Of a stretch of 64,000 nt of DNA, positions 55,411-63,894 are shown one piece after another. The notes below the pieces were generated by a model. That model was not told the DNA's origin and did not search any database. It worked only from the letters and a program-made list of their open reading frames with translations. Position 1 is the stretch's first letter; the number at the start of each line of letters is the position of its first letter. The position numbers and the translations under genes were made by a program. The stretch lies in assembly GCF_044502415.1 (NCBI RefSeq), contig NZ_CP172402.1; one strand, 5' to 3'. The DNA is from Haloimpatiens lingqiaonensis (GTDB taxonomy: Bacteria; Bacillota; Clostridia; Clostridiales; Clostridiaceae).

Positions 55411-56239
55411 AAAACTTATAAATTTAAATTTAAAAGGAACTAATAATAAAAAACATATAATTTTTATAGTTATTGTAGCTATTTCTATAACTGATATAAA
55501 ATTAAATATATTAAGTTTTCCTCATTCAAAAAACTTTTGCATTGGTGACATTGCAATTTTTGTTTTCGGAGGGTTAGATAAGAATTTTAATCTTGTAAAT
55601 GATTTTTCAACATTTTTAGTATGGTCAGTCCAAACTATTTTAATTATATACCTTACAGATATTTGTATTAATGACACGGTTAAAAGGCGTGCTACATTGG
55701 TACTTCCAAGGGTAAGGAGTAAAGCTAAATGGTTCATTGCTTTTAATGTAGCTAATGTTGTAGTTATTATTAAATATTATTTAGTACTATATGTAAGCTG
55801 TCTTGGAACCATATTTGTAAAAATGGGACCTAAAGCCTTTAAGAATATAGATGTTTTAGTAAATGAATATAATTACTTAGGCAATAGTTTTAATCAGTAT
55901 GAACTTCTTATGTATATGTTTATTATGAATATACTTACAATAATCTCACTAATGCTTTTAATGAACAATTTATACTACATATTTTGGAATTCAGAAATAG
56001 CTAGTGTTATGGGTATATTGATATGCTTTTTTTCTGTGCTATTTACCAAAAATACATTTATAAATAAATTTTCTCTTTTGAACCACGGAATGTTAAGGCG
56101 GCATAATATATTTAGAAATGGTTTTGATGGCTTTAGTATAAAATTTTCTATGGTATATCTAATATTATTTATAGTCATAAATTTTATAATAGGGATGATA
56201 ATAATTAAGAAAAGGGATACTGATAGGATTTGTGGGTAA
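55403..56239 (+). CDS. ABC-2 type membrane protein 3
   Basis: A 278-residue hydrophobic protein with about six helices, starting in ATGATTAA overlapping the preceding stop. NDTVKRRATLVLPRVRSKAKWFIAF is its cytoplasmic loop, in the same position as in the two preceding proteins. That three different membrane proteins share one ATPase is unusual for a simple dimeric ABC-2 exporter. The ATPase follows 108 bases later. Confidence 0.7.
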   Translation: MIKKLINLNLKGTNNKKHIIFIVIVAISITDIKLNILSFPHSKNFCIGDIAIFVFGGLDKNFNLVNDFSTFLVWSVQTILIIYLTDICINDTVKRRATLVLPRVRSKAKWFIAFNVANVVVIIKYYLVLYVSCLGTIFVKMGPKAFKNIDVLVNEYNYLGNSFNQYELLMYMFIMNILTIISLMLLMNNLYYIFWNSEIASVMGILICFFSVLFTKNTFINKFSLLNHGMLRRHNIFRNGFDGFSIKFSMVYLILFIVINFIIGMIIIKKRDTDRICG

Positions 56240-56347
56240 AACGTAAAAGGATTTGAATTTTAATAAGTAAAATGGTGATTTGAATTATACAGGAAAGTAG
56301 GGGGTGAATTTAGTAGAAGGTAGTTATAGAACTTCTACTAAAAAATT

Positions 56348-56992
56348 ATGGAAGAATATATAATAGAAATATTAAATTTTTCAAAGAAGTATAAGGATAG
56401 AATTGTTCTTAAGGATATAAACTTAAAAATTCAAAAGGGAAAATGCTATGGTTTTGTTGGTATAAATGGTTCTGGAAAGACAATACTTTTTAAAGCTATT
56501 TGTGGACTTATTAATCCATCCTCAGGTTATATAAAGGTAGATGGTAAGGAAGTAGGAAAAGAAGTGGATTTTCCAGAAAATGTAGGGATGTTAATTGAAG
56601 AACCAGGATTTCTTCCGAATTATAGCGCTTTTGAAAATTTAAAATTTTTAGCGGATATAAATAAGAAAATAGGAAAAAATGAAATTTACGCGGCCTTAAA
56701 ATACGTGAATTTAAATCCGCATGACAATAAAAGTGTAAAAAAATATTCCTTAGGAATGAAGCAGAGGCTAGGAGTTGCTCAGGCTATTATGGAAGATCCA
56801 GATATATTAATTCTAGATGAACCTATGAATAGTTTAGATAAAAAAGGAGTAAAGCTTATAAAAGAAAAGTTATTAGAACTTAAAGAAAAGGGAAAAACAA
56901 TACTTTTAACAAGCCATATAGCAGAGCATATGGAAGAATTATGTGACTTTATATATGAAATAGATGATGGAAATATAGAAATTATGGAGTAA
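56348..56992 (+). CDS. ABC transporter ATP-binding protein of the secreted-protein cluster
   Basis: A 214-residue ATPase. Walker A GINGSGKTI, signature YSLGMKQRLG, Walker B ILILDEPMNSLD and switch LTSHIAEH are intact; the signature has SLGMKQ as in bacteriocin/lantibiotic self-protection ATPases. No obvious Shine-Dalgarno is next to the ATG (ACTTCTACTAAAAAATT), and a small inverted repeat TAGAAGG/CTTCTA lies just upstream. It would energise the three membrane proteins. Confidence 0.9.
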   Translation: MEEYIIEILNFSKKYKDRIVLKDINLKIQKGKCYGFVGINGSGKTILFKAICGLINPSSGYIKVDGKEVGKEVDFPENVGMLIEEPGFLPNYSAFENLKFLADINKKIGKNEIYAALKYVNLNPHDNKSVKKYSLGMKQRLGVAQAIMEDPDILILDEPMNSLDKKGVKLIKEKLLELKEKGKTILLTSHIAEHMEELCDFIYEIDDGNIEIME

Positions 56993-57222
56993 AAGTAATA
57001 GCGATTATTCCAAATTTTATAGAAAATGCTCGAAAACCACTCTTGCTTGTGTCGGTAGTAGTTTATATAAAGTACCTTTTGTTATTGAATGTACTACATA
57101 GCTTACATATCTAACTAGAAATAAAAGTTGCGGCAAAAAATTTGAGAATATTAATTTTTTGGCGCAGTTTTTATGGTTATTTATATTTCACAAAATGATT
57201 ATCTACAAAAGGTATTAAATTA

Positions 57223-57334
57223 CTTGAATTATGAAATTTCTCTGTAATGACTTGCATAAGAAGCAAAAGAACCATCTAAATTTATTGTTCCGAGCTCTTA
57301 TGCCAGTCATGGAGGAGAAATTTCATAATTCAAG
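57223..57334. repeat. Foldback hairpin element, about 39-bp arms
   Basis: CTTGAATTATGAAATTTCTC...ATGACTTGCATAAGA (57223-57261) is complementary to TCTTATGCCAGTCAT...GAGAAATTTCATAATTCAAG (57296-57334) with few mismatches. It lies at the 3' end of the C_GCAxxG_C_C gene and may act as terminator. Confidence 0.85.
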
Positions 57335-57341
57335 ATTTCTA

Positions 57342-57752
57342 TTATTTTTTCATTTCTCTAGTAACGATTTCATCTAATATATCTGCAGCTTCATACATTA
57401 TAGAGTTGCAGCCGTCCTCTTCTGTTCTATGTAAGGGCTTAAGGTCTACACACATTTTGCTTTTTAGTTTATCTTGAAATTTTTCTTGAAACTCAATAAC
57501 TAATTCTTTTAAATGTTCGCTGTTGTGAGCTACTTTGTCGGTAAATAAAATTCCTAAAACTGCTAGTGAACCAGTAAGAGCACCGCAGGCATTTTCTGTC
57601 CACATGCCGCCACTGAAAGGAGCCATTGCTCTTAGGGTTTTTTCATCTAAATTTAAATTATAAGCCTCATTAGCAGCATAAACCATGGTTTCTGAACAGC
57701 TTAAGTCATAGTTATTTTTATCTCGGTACTTTTTCATAATTTCTCTTAACAT
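57342..57752 (-). CDS. C_GCAxxG_C_C family redox-type protein
   Basis: A 136-residue protein from ATG 57752 (a GTG at 57764 would add four residues). Conserved cysteines fit the C_GCAxxG_C_C family: LSCSETM, NACGALTG, MCVDL and DGCNSIM. SGGMWTENACGALTGSLAVLG is the central glycine-rich segment. The family is common in anaerobes; its function is unknown but redox or metal chemistry is likely. No Shine-Dalgarno is present, because the IS607-type element lies directly upstream, so the gene may have lost its 5' region. Confidence 0.78.
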   Translation of the reverse strand: MLREIMKKYRDKNNYDLSCSETMVYAANEAYNLNLDEKTLRAMAPFSGGMWTENACGALTGSLAVLGILFTDKVAHNSEHLKELVIEFQEKFQDKLKSKMCVDLKPLHRTEEDGCNSIMYEAADILDEIVTREMKK

Positions 57753-57779
57753 TTTAATATTCACTGCTACTCAAAATAT

Positions 57780-57960
57780 GGACAAATATACCCATATCGA
57801 GATTATTACTGCTTCAACGTACTCGATTTTGTAATTCATAAGAATATACTACTTTCGTTTGTATAGCACCTCCACAGTCGTTAATTCCCCAAATAGCCTT
57901 GGGTACATATATACGATTGCTTGATTATGCAACTTCGTATATTTTTGCATTTTCTAAATT
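57780..57960 (-). ncRNA. Candidate ωRNA of the IS607-type TnpB
   Basis: Read on the minus strand, the tnpB 3' end and downstream region contain GCAATCGTATAT, CCCAAGGCTATTTGGGGAA, a GTAGTATATTC/GAATTAC segment and GTACGTTGAAGCAG, ending in a TCGATATGGG region, as expected for a scaffold with the guide in the flanking DNA near 57770-57785. The exact limits are inferred. Confidence 0.45.
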
Positions 57961-59109
57961 AATTGAAGCATTATAATCTCTATCTATAGAAGCATTACAA
58001 TTACTACATTTGTATATTCTATCAGATAGTTTTAAATCTTTCTTATATGCTCCACAGCAACTACAAGTTTTACTTGAAGGGTAGAATCTATCAACAATCC
58101 TTAATTCAATTTCATTTAGTTTACATTTATATTCAAGTTTAACTCTAAATTCATAGAATTTTTGCTGTGCTACTGCTTTAGATAAATGCTTATTTTTTAT
58201 CATCCCTCTAACATTTAAATCTTCAATAGTTATATAGCTTGGTTTTTGCTTAACTATTTCATTTATTGTTTTATTAATATAATCAGTTCTAATGTTAGAT
58301 AATCTTTGATGAACTCTCTGTACCTTAACTATTTGCTTTTGGATATTTTGACGAGTAGCTTCTCCTTTCTCTTTTTTATTTCTTAATTTCAAGCTCTCAT
58401 ATTTCCTTGAAAGCTTTCTTTGCTCACGTTTTAGTTTCTTTTCTATCTCCTTAACATTAGCAGTTTTATTAATATTCTTTTTATGAATACCATTAGAGAT
58501 AACTGCAAACTCTTTAAGTCCAAGGTCTATACCTATTCCTTCTGTATAAGATTTATTTTCAATTGTTAGTTTTTCTTCAACTATTACTGATACAAAATAT
58601 CTATCAGCTTTCTTTGATACTGTACCACTAACAACTTTTGAATTAATAGGTATATATCCAAATTCTTTTATCCTAATCCATTTTAGAGTTGGTATGTTAA
58701 TCCTATGTCTTTCTATTTTCCAATCTGTTAAATTATTCTTAGGAAAATATAATTTAACATCAGATTTATTTTTTTTCTTGAACCTTGGAAACTTAGATTT
58801 ACCAGTGAAGAATCTTTTATATGCAGTTTCAGCATTACAGATAGCTTTTTTACGAGCCTTTGAGCCACATAAGTTTATCCAATTATATTCTTCTAAAACT
58901 TTAACTTCGTTGTTTATATATTTATCAAAGTTATTTGCACTTAACATTGCTTCTTTTTTAGAAATCAAGTCTTCTTTAAACTGCTTATACAATTCTTGGT
59001 TTTTAGCTAAATATTGATTATATAGCCATCTGCAAACACCAATACTTTGATTAATCTTCTTTTTCTGTTCTTCCGTTGGGTGTATTTCTGTTTTGTACGC
59101 TCTTAGCAA
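57925..59109 (-). CDS. tnpB: TnpB RNA-guided nuclease of the IS607-type element
   Basis: A 394-residue TnpB with all catalytic features: RuvC-I GIGIDLGLKEFAVIS (Asp), RuvC-II YITIEDLNVRGM (Glu), zinc finger CSCCG...CSNCN and RuvC-III IDRDYNASINL (Asp). The N-terminus YKTEIHPTEEQKKKINQSIGVCRWLYNQYL is standard. It would cut DNA guided by the ωRNA at its 3' end and help retain the element. It overlaps tnpA by 59 bases. It gives a useful internal contrast to the dead copy at 23556. Confidence 0.93.
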   Translation of the reverse strand: MLRAYKTEIHPTEEQKKKINQSIGVCRWLYNQYLAKNQELYKQFKEDLISKKEAMLSANNFDKYINNEVKVLEEYNWINLCGSKARKKAICNAETAYKRFFTGKSKFPRFKKKNKSDVKLYFPKNNLTDWKIERHRINIPTLKWIRIKEFGYIPINSKVVSGTVSKKADRYFVSVIVEEKLTIENKSYTEGIGIDLGLKEFAVISNGIHKKNINKTANVKEIEKKLKREQRKLSRKYESLKLRNKKEKGEATRQNIQKQIVKVQRVHQRLSNIRTDYINKTINEIVKQKPSYITIEDLNVRGMIKNKHLSKAVAQQKFYEFRVKLEYKCKLNEIELRIVDRFYPSSKTCSCCGAYKKDLKLSDRIYKCSNCNASIDRDYNASINLENAKIYEVA

Positions 59110-59710
59110 TTTCTTGATCCTCCTTAATCTTTTTCTTATACTTTCTAAAACCGTATATTCTACAACTAAAACCGTGAAGTATTGATATAATGTCTTGAAC
59201 TAACTCTTCTTGTGGTGAAAGACTTTCATTATTCACTACTATTATTTTAGTATTAAATTTACCTAAAAATCTTTCAAACCATGAATAACCAAATCGTATA
59301 AATCTATCTTTATGAGTAATGAATATAGAATCTATCTTATTTTCCATACATTCATCTAAAAGCTTATTCCATTTTTTACGATTATAGTTTAGTCCACTTC
59401 CTATATCTTTAATAACTTCATCAGCGATAATACCTTTAGCATTTACAAAATTTTTTAGGAATTCAATTTGATTAACTAAATCATCTTTTTGATTATTAGT
59501 AGATACCCTTGTATATATAACTATCTTTCTATCTACATTATTTTTCAATCCTTTGAACTCTAAATATTGGTCATAAGTATAGTATCTTCGATTAGTTGGA
59601 GTACGCTTTGCTTTGAGTATATCTTCTCTATCCCAACGTTGCAATGTTTTTACTGATATATTCAATAATTCAGCAAAATCTTTTGGTTTATAATTTGTTA
59701 TATATTTCAT
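59051..59710 (-). CDS. tnpA: IS607-type serine recombinase TnpA
   Basis: A 219-residue transposase. ATG 59710 (MKYITNYKPK) after AAAGGTG is preferred to the TTG at 59764, which lies in the promoter. An N-terminal MerR-like helix-turn-helix (FAELLNISVKTLQRWDREDI) precedes the resolvase domain KIVIYTRVSTNNQKDDL, with the nucleophilic Ser in TRVST. The promoter reads TTGAAA, 16 bases, TAAAAT on the minus strand, and ATATACTCA/TGAGTATAT inverted repeats flank the ribosome site, perhaps for autoregulation. Confidence 0.92.
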   Translation of the reverse strand: MKYITNYKPKDFAELLNISVKTLQRWDREDILKAKRTPTNRRYYTYDQYLEFKGLKNNVDRKIVIYTRVSTNNQKDDLVNQIEFLKNFVNAKGIIADEVIKDIGSGLNYNRKKWNKLLDECMENKIDSIFITHKDRFIRFGYSWFERFLGKFNTKIIVVNNESLSPQEELVQDIISILHGFSCRIYGFRKYKKKIKEDQEIAKSVQNRNTPNGRTEKED

Positions 59711-59784
59711 ATACTCACACCTTTCTGTATGAGTATATTTTAACACATTTAAACACTTTTTCAATTAATTTAGCAGCTATTGAC

Positions 59785-59866
59785 TAACTCCTTTTGGGAC
59801 TGCCGTATTAAGGAATTTATATACAATGTATTGTATAAATTATTCTTAGTGCCAAAGTCCCATAAA
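59785..59866. repeat. Foldback hairpin next to the IS607-type element
   Basis: TTTTGGGACTG...TTAAGGAATTTATATACAA and TTGTATAAATTATTCTTA...AAAGTCCCATAAAA are imperfectly complementary around TGTA. It is followed by a TTCTTACTTCTTACCTTGTATA fragment (59905-59930) of the MITE core. Confidence 0.6.
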
Positions 59867-60090
59867 ATATAAATTTAAGAAATTCTCTATGAATTTTAAC
59901 CTTTTAGTTCTTACTTCTTACCTTGTATAATGTAGTCATAACATTCAATAGAAAACTATCTATTATTCTAACGAACATTACAACAAATCTTTTTATTATC
60001 GTTCTAATTATTTCTGCCCGATAGGGCGTTCATTTCATATCTAGATTAAGTTTTCTATTAAATCTAAATTGAAACCTATACAGTTAAATA

Positions 60091-60310
60091 TTTTGATATA
60101 ATATCTCTTGAATAGAAGATAGATGGTTCTTACCTGGGAAGTGACTCTATCGAGTCATTATTACCCGTAGAAGAGAGTATCATTCCATCAGTGAGAATTC
60201 TGTGTTTAGCTGGTTAGGTTTCCCTTCGGGAATTACCTGTGTCACAAACAAGGTTACAAAATTACTGATAGAAATGGAATATCTATTCTATCTCATAAGT
60301 AAAGGAGATA
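60091..60310 (+). ncRNA. Candidate bridge RNA of the first IS110-type element
   Basis: IS110 elements encode a bridge RNA in the non-coding end next to the recombinase gene. Here an extended -10 (TGATATAAT, 60094-60102) precedes a structured stretch: GATGG...CCATC closing pairs, GTGACTC-TATC-GAGTCAT hairpin (about 60150-60172), a large internal loop, and TTTCCC-TTCG-GGAA hairpin (about 60226-60242). It leads directly to the transposase ATG. Loop assignments to target and donor are not possible by eye. Confidence 0.5.
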
Positions 60311-60316
60311 ATATAT

Positions 60317-61612
60317 ATGAGTAAATTTTTTTATAGACCAACAGTTGGAATTGATGTATCAGCAGACTTCTCAGTAGTTGCTATACTAGCACCTGACGGT
60401 GAAATTTATAGAAAGCCTTTTAAGATTATGCATAGTAGAAATGGTTTTGATTACCTAGTAGATCAAATAAAAAAAGTGGAAGAAGAGTTTAACATGAAAA
60501 CTGGCATTTTCATGGAATCTACTGGCGTATACCATCTTACTCTTTTCCACTTTCTTAAAGATACATTTGAAGTATGTATCCTTAATCCACTCATTACTAA
60601 TTGTAACAAGAATGGTGACATAAGAAAAGTGAAAAATGATAAAAAAGATGCATTAACCATTGCTACTATAGGTAAATTTCAAAATGTTAAATATTCTTCT
60701 AATTTTGATGTTGAAATTTACACTTTAAAGTCTCTTTGTAGAGATTACTATAAATTTACTGATAGCAAATCTACATTTAAAAAGAAGCTTTCTACTGATT
60801 TAAGAGTTATATTTCCTAGTTATAGCTCTGTATTTTCAGACATTACTGGAAAAACATCAATAGCTATATTAAAAAAGTATTCTAGTCCTGAAGCAATTAT
60901 AAATGCTGATAGAGATGAACTTATTAACCTCATTTCAAGCAATTCTCGAAGGGGACTAGCAAATAGTGAAAAAACTTATAAAAAGCTATATGATGCTGCT
61001 GAGGAAGCTGTTTACATTGGTCTTAAATCACCAAGTTTATTTGTAAAAATAATTAATACTATTTCAGTAATAGAATCATTAGAAATCCAAATTGGAAATC
61101 TATTAACAGAAATTCATCTATTAATGAATAGCAATAGAATCTCTGATGAATTTAAGAAAAATGTACAATTACTTTACTCAATACCAGGTGTTGGAGAACT
61201 AACTGCCATCACAATAATGAGTGAAATCGGCAATATTAAAGGTTTTGTTAAACCTAAACATTTAGTTGCTTATTTTGGCTTAGACCCTTCTGTTAGCCAA
61301 TCTGGTAAGTTTAATAGTGACAGAAACGTCATGTCCAAACGAGGTACCAGAATAGGCCGTAGGGCCTTATACGCTGTCGCGTTAGCATCCATACGTAAGA
61401 ATACAAACGGTGAACCTATAAATAGAGTTCTACTAAGTTTCTATAATGAGAATATGAAAGGTAAAAGTAAAAAAGTAGGCTTAGTTGCAATAATGCATAA
61501 GCTAATTAACTACATATTCTCTGTTCTTAAAAATCAAAAAGAGTATGAACTACGTGACCCCAAGATACATTCAAAAATGTATCTAAACACTAAATCAGAA
61601 CAAGCAGCCTAA
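60317..61612 (+). CDS. IS110-family transposase 1 (DEDD recombinase)
   Basis: A 431-residue bridge-RNA-guided recombinase. The N-terminal RuvC-like domain has VGIDVSADFSVVAI (Asp), GIFMESTGVYH (Glu) and KNDKKDALTIA (Asp pair). The C-terminal Tnp domain has LLYSIPGVGELTAITIMSEIG and YFGLDPSVSQSG...SKRGTRIGRRALY, with the catalytic Ser region. Full length, no frameshift. RBS AAAGGAG. A terminator (CCATTG/CAATGG, 61639-61668) follows. It is different in sequence from the second IS110 copy at 62168. Confidence 0.93.
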   Translation: MSKFFYRPTVGIDVSADFSVVAILAPDGEIYRKPFKIMHSRNGFDYLVDQIKKVEEEFNMKTGIFMESTGVYHLTLFHFLKDTFEVCILNPLITNCNKNGDIRKVKNDKKDALTIATIGKFQNVKYSSNFDVEIYTLKSLCRDYYKFTDSKSTFKKKLSTDLRVIFPSYSSVFSDITGKTSIAILKKYSSPEAIINADRDELINLISSNSRRGLANSEKTYKKLYDAAEEAVYIGLKSPSLFVKIINTISVIESLEIQIGNLLTEIHLLMNSNRISDEFKKNVQLLYSIPGVGELTAITIMSEIGNIKGFVKPKHLVAYFGLDPSVSQSGKFNSDRNVMSKRGTRIGRRALYAVALASIRKNTNGEPINRVLLSFYNENMKGKSKKVGLVAIMHKLINYIFSVLKNQKEYELRDPKIHSKMYLNTKSEQAA

Positions 61613-61638
61613 CGGCTAAAACAATTAGGAGCCATTTC

Positions 61639-61668
61639 CCATTGTTCGTATTTTTCAATGGATTTTTT
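61639..61668 (+). terminator. Terminator after IS110-type transposase 1
   Basis: CCCATTG and CAATGG stem followed by ATTTTTTG. Confidence 0.6.
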
Positions 61669-61854
61669 GTGATGCCTATTTTTATTAATAAAACTTTTTA
61701 TAAAAACTTATTGACTTTTACTAGCTGGTCTCTTACCTATATAATATTATTATACATTTATACAAGAGAGTTAACAATTGGATACTTATCTATAATAGAT
61801 ATTTTTTTAACAAAATTTTCAGAAAGTTATTATTTAAATGTTTACATTAAGTTA
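61669..61854. other. Non-coding region upstream of the operator
   Basis: AT-rich. A 77-codon frame runs through it but lacks a ribosome site, so no gene is called. Confidence 0.35.
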
Positions 61855-61926
61855 TTGACAGGTATAAATTTATAATGTATTATTTAGTTAATCGGTTTAG
61901 TAAACCGATTAACTAAATAATACATT
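61855..61926 (+). promoter_or_regulatory. Promoter overlapped by a 26-bp perfect palindromic operator
   Basis: TTGACA (61855-61860), 17 bases, TATTAT (61878-61883). A perfect inverted repeat with 26-bp arms (61874-61899 and 61901-61926; core TTAATCGGTTTA-G-TAAACCGATTAA) covers the -10 and the start site. This is how a repressor such as a LacI/RbsR-type protein would act. The next rightward host gene is ribokinase at 63895, beyond an IS110-type insertion. Confidence 0.7.
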
Positions 61927-62167
61927 GAGTATAGTACAAGCATAAATTGCAAATAATCAAAATAGAGGCACTTGAATTATAAAATTAAATTAAAAAATTT
62001 TCTACTTAAGAAAAAGCTAGTGGAAGAAACTTTGCACTTGGGAATAAAAGCAATTTGGTAATATGTCAAGAACAAAATAAAAGAAAAATGAAATGATTTC
62101 TTTAAAAAAGGGTAACCTTAACAAGCATACAGTCCAATAAGAATGTATGTTTGTATAATTATGAAAT
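61927..62167. other. Untranslated region and left end of IS110-type element 2
   Basis: No gene is seen; part is probably leader of the interrupted transcript, the rest the 3' end of the IS. Confidence 0.3.
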
Positions 62168-63442
62168 TTAATCTACTCTATTTGAAGAGTAGAGCTGATT
62201 TTTAGCCAGCAATCCAAAAATCATACGAATTAATTTACGAGATGTTAGTGCGAGTGCTCGTTTGTGCTGATGTGTAGTTACTTCAGCAAATTTTTTCTGA
62301 TAGAACTTTTGATATTCAGGAATATGGCAAACGACACTTCCTGCTGCTTCTATCAGATAATAGCGTAAATAACGGTTACCAGCTTTGTTCATAGGTGTAT
62401 TTTCAGCTTTAAAGCCTCCAGATTGATTTTCTTTCCACACGATGCCAGCATATTTAGCAATGGCATCATTATTAGGAAAGGCATGCACACTTCCTAATTC
62501 AGCAAGAATGCCACTGGAGTAAACAGGACCAAAACCTGGGATAGACATTAATATTTGATATTCCACAGGGTTCATTCCCATAACAGCTTTTTCAATAGCT
62601 TTGTTAATTGCTTTAAGTTCTTTATCAAAAGCTTGAATACAGTTGAAAGAACAAGCAATAGAGGTTGTTAATGGCTCATACAAACATTTATCAAGACGGT
62701 ATGAATTACGTGCCGCCTGCTGTAGAATTTCAGCAGTTATCTGAGGATTAGAAATCCTTTTACGACTTTTTCTACTGACGAAGTCAACAAGTTCTTCAAT
62801 TGAAGTATTTGCAATATCTTCAGAAGATAGAAATTCAGTAAGTATTGAAGATGCGGTAGCACCATATTTATTAGAAAAAGGATGATCTTCTCCTTGTAAC
62901 AAAGCGAATTCGCTGAACTTAAGAAATACATTGGATAACATGTAAGTCTTTTCTCTGGTTAAGCATTCAACTATATGAAGCCTATGTCTTGTAAGCCTTT
63001 GAAGAGCAAGATATTGAGAACCTCGCCAAGGCTCAGTATGAATTCTGCCAACTCTTGCAAAGTCAGCAATGACAAAAGAATCAACGCCATCATTTTTATC
63101 AAGAGAGTTGAAGGAGTCTTTGTAGTTAGCGACTTCCTTAGGGTTCAAACAGTAGACATATGGTTTGTAAGGTATAAGTTTTTCACTTGCAGATAAAAAA
63201 TTTGCAATATGTACACCATAAAACGAAGTAGATTCTAAGCCAATTATGACAGTTTTAAAGGTACTATTGCTAAGTATATCAACAAGAATAGCTTCCAATT
63301 GATCTGCACCAGATTGCGTGTTAGGAACAGGCTTCATTTTAATTAAAAATTCCTGTTCAAAATTAATTGCAGAGACAACGTTTTGTCTCGCACCAATATC
63401 AATACCAACAAATAGAGTTGATAAGTAATCTACTTTCTTCAT
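62168..63442 (-). CDS. IS110-family transposase 2 (DEDD recombinase)
   Basis: A 424-residue IS110-type recombinase. FVGIDIGARQNVVSAI (Asp), VIIGLESTSFYGVH (Glu) and SLDKNDGVDSFVIADF (Asp) form the RuvC-like site. The C-terminal domain has LMSIPGFGPVYSSGILAELGSV and YAGIVWKENQSGGF...MNKAGNRYLRYYL. It is intact and has higher GC than neighbouring host genes, a sign of recent arrival. RBS AAGGTGG on the minus strand. Confidence 0.93.
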   Translation of the reverse strand: MKKVDYLSTLFVGIDIGARQNVVSAINFEQEFLIKMKPVPNTQSGADQLEAILVDILSNSTFKTVIIGLESTSFYGVHIANFLSASEKLIPYKPYVYCLNPKEVANYKDSFNSLDKNDGVDSFVIADFARVGRIHTEPWRGSQYLALQRLTRHRLHIVECLTREKTYMLSNVFLKFSEFALLQGEDHPFSNKYGATASSILTEFLSSEDIANTSIEELVDFVSRKSRKRISNPQITAEILQQAARNSYRLDKCLYEPLTTSIACSFNCIQAFDKELKAINKAIEKAVMGMNPVEYQILMSIPGFGPVYSSGILAELGSVHAFPNNDAIAKYAGIVWKENQSGGFKAENTPMNKAGNRYLRYYLIEAAGSVVCHIPEYQKFYQKKFAEVTTHQHKRALALTSRKLIRMIFGLLAKNQLYSSNRVD

Positions 63443-63780
63443 GAAATCACCACCTTTCGAGAGTAATGAGGAAACTTACAAAGGAATTATCCTAATCCAG
63501 AGCACTGACTGCACCCTCGCGTAATCAGCATTCATCCATGCGAAATACCTTGCTGGTGGCTACGAATGGAGATGCAACATTTGTGTAAGCAGAATGTGAT
63601 ACTCTGGTCAGGCTGCAAGCTTAATAGGCAATAACAATAAGTTTTGCAGGAGGAAAAAAGCAGTAACCTTTGCTAAAGTTCCGTTAGGACTATTTTAACA
63701 TTAGGAAATTCCTTTATAAACAGTTAAATGAAATCTGTACAGATTGGAAAGTAGAATAGACAGCAACTATGGAATTGGGA
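63443..63780 (-). ncRNA. Non-coding end of IS110-type element 2, candidate bridge RNA
   Basis: About 300 bases upstream of transposase 2 have mixed base composition unlike the AT-rich host DNA and several hairpins, for example GGTGGCTACGAATGG and GATACTCTGG/CCAGAGCACT pairing across the region (about 63499-63510 with 63598-63608). This is where the bridge RNA of such an element would be encoded. Limits are not determined. Confidence 0.35.
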
Positions 63781-63835
63781 GAATCCCCACAGAAAAACAT
63801 AGATACTTTCTTATCTATACTAAAATATAAAAATA

Positions 63836-63876
63836 AATAAGTTTATAGTCAGTTAAATGACTGCTATAAACTTATT
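63836..63876. promoter_or_regulatory. Inverted repeat upstream of ribokinase
   Basis: AATAAGTTTATAG and CTATAAACTTATT (13 bp, perfect) with an inner CAGTT/GACTG-like pair. It has no T run and lies 5 bases before GAGGAGG, so it may be an operator or mRNA hairpin. Confidence 0.45.
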
Positions 63877-63894
63877 ATACGAGGAGGAAAGATT

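Larger units (their letters stand above)
57775..59770 (-). mobile_element. IS607-type element (serine recombinase plus TnpB)
   Basis: A serine TnpA and an apparently intact TnpB in overlapping frames on the minus strand, with non-coding ends: about 60 bases upstream of tnpA and about 150 bases downstream of tnpB. IS607 elements make no clear inverted ends or target duplications, so the limits are approximate. Confidence 0.85.

Noticed and set aside
61642..61875. 77-codon hydrophobic frame after IS110 transposase 1
   Set aside because: It starts inside the terminator hairpin, lacks a ribosome site and is simply AT-rich sequence.
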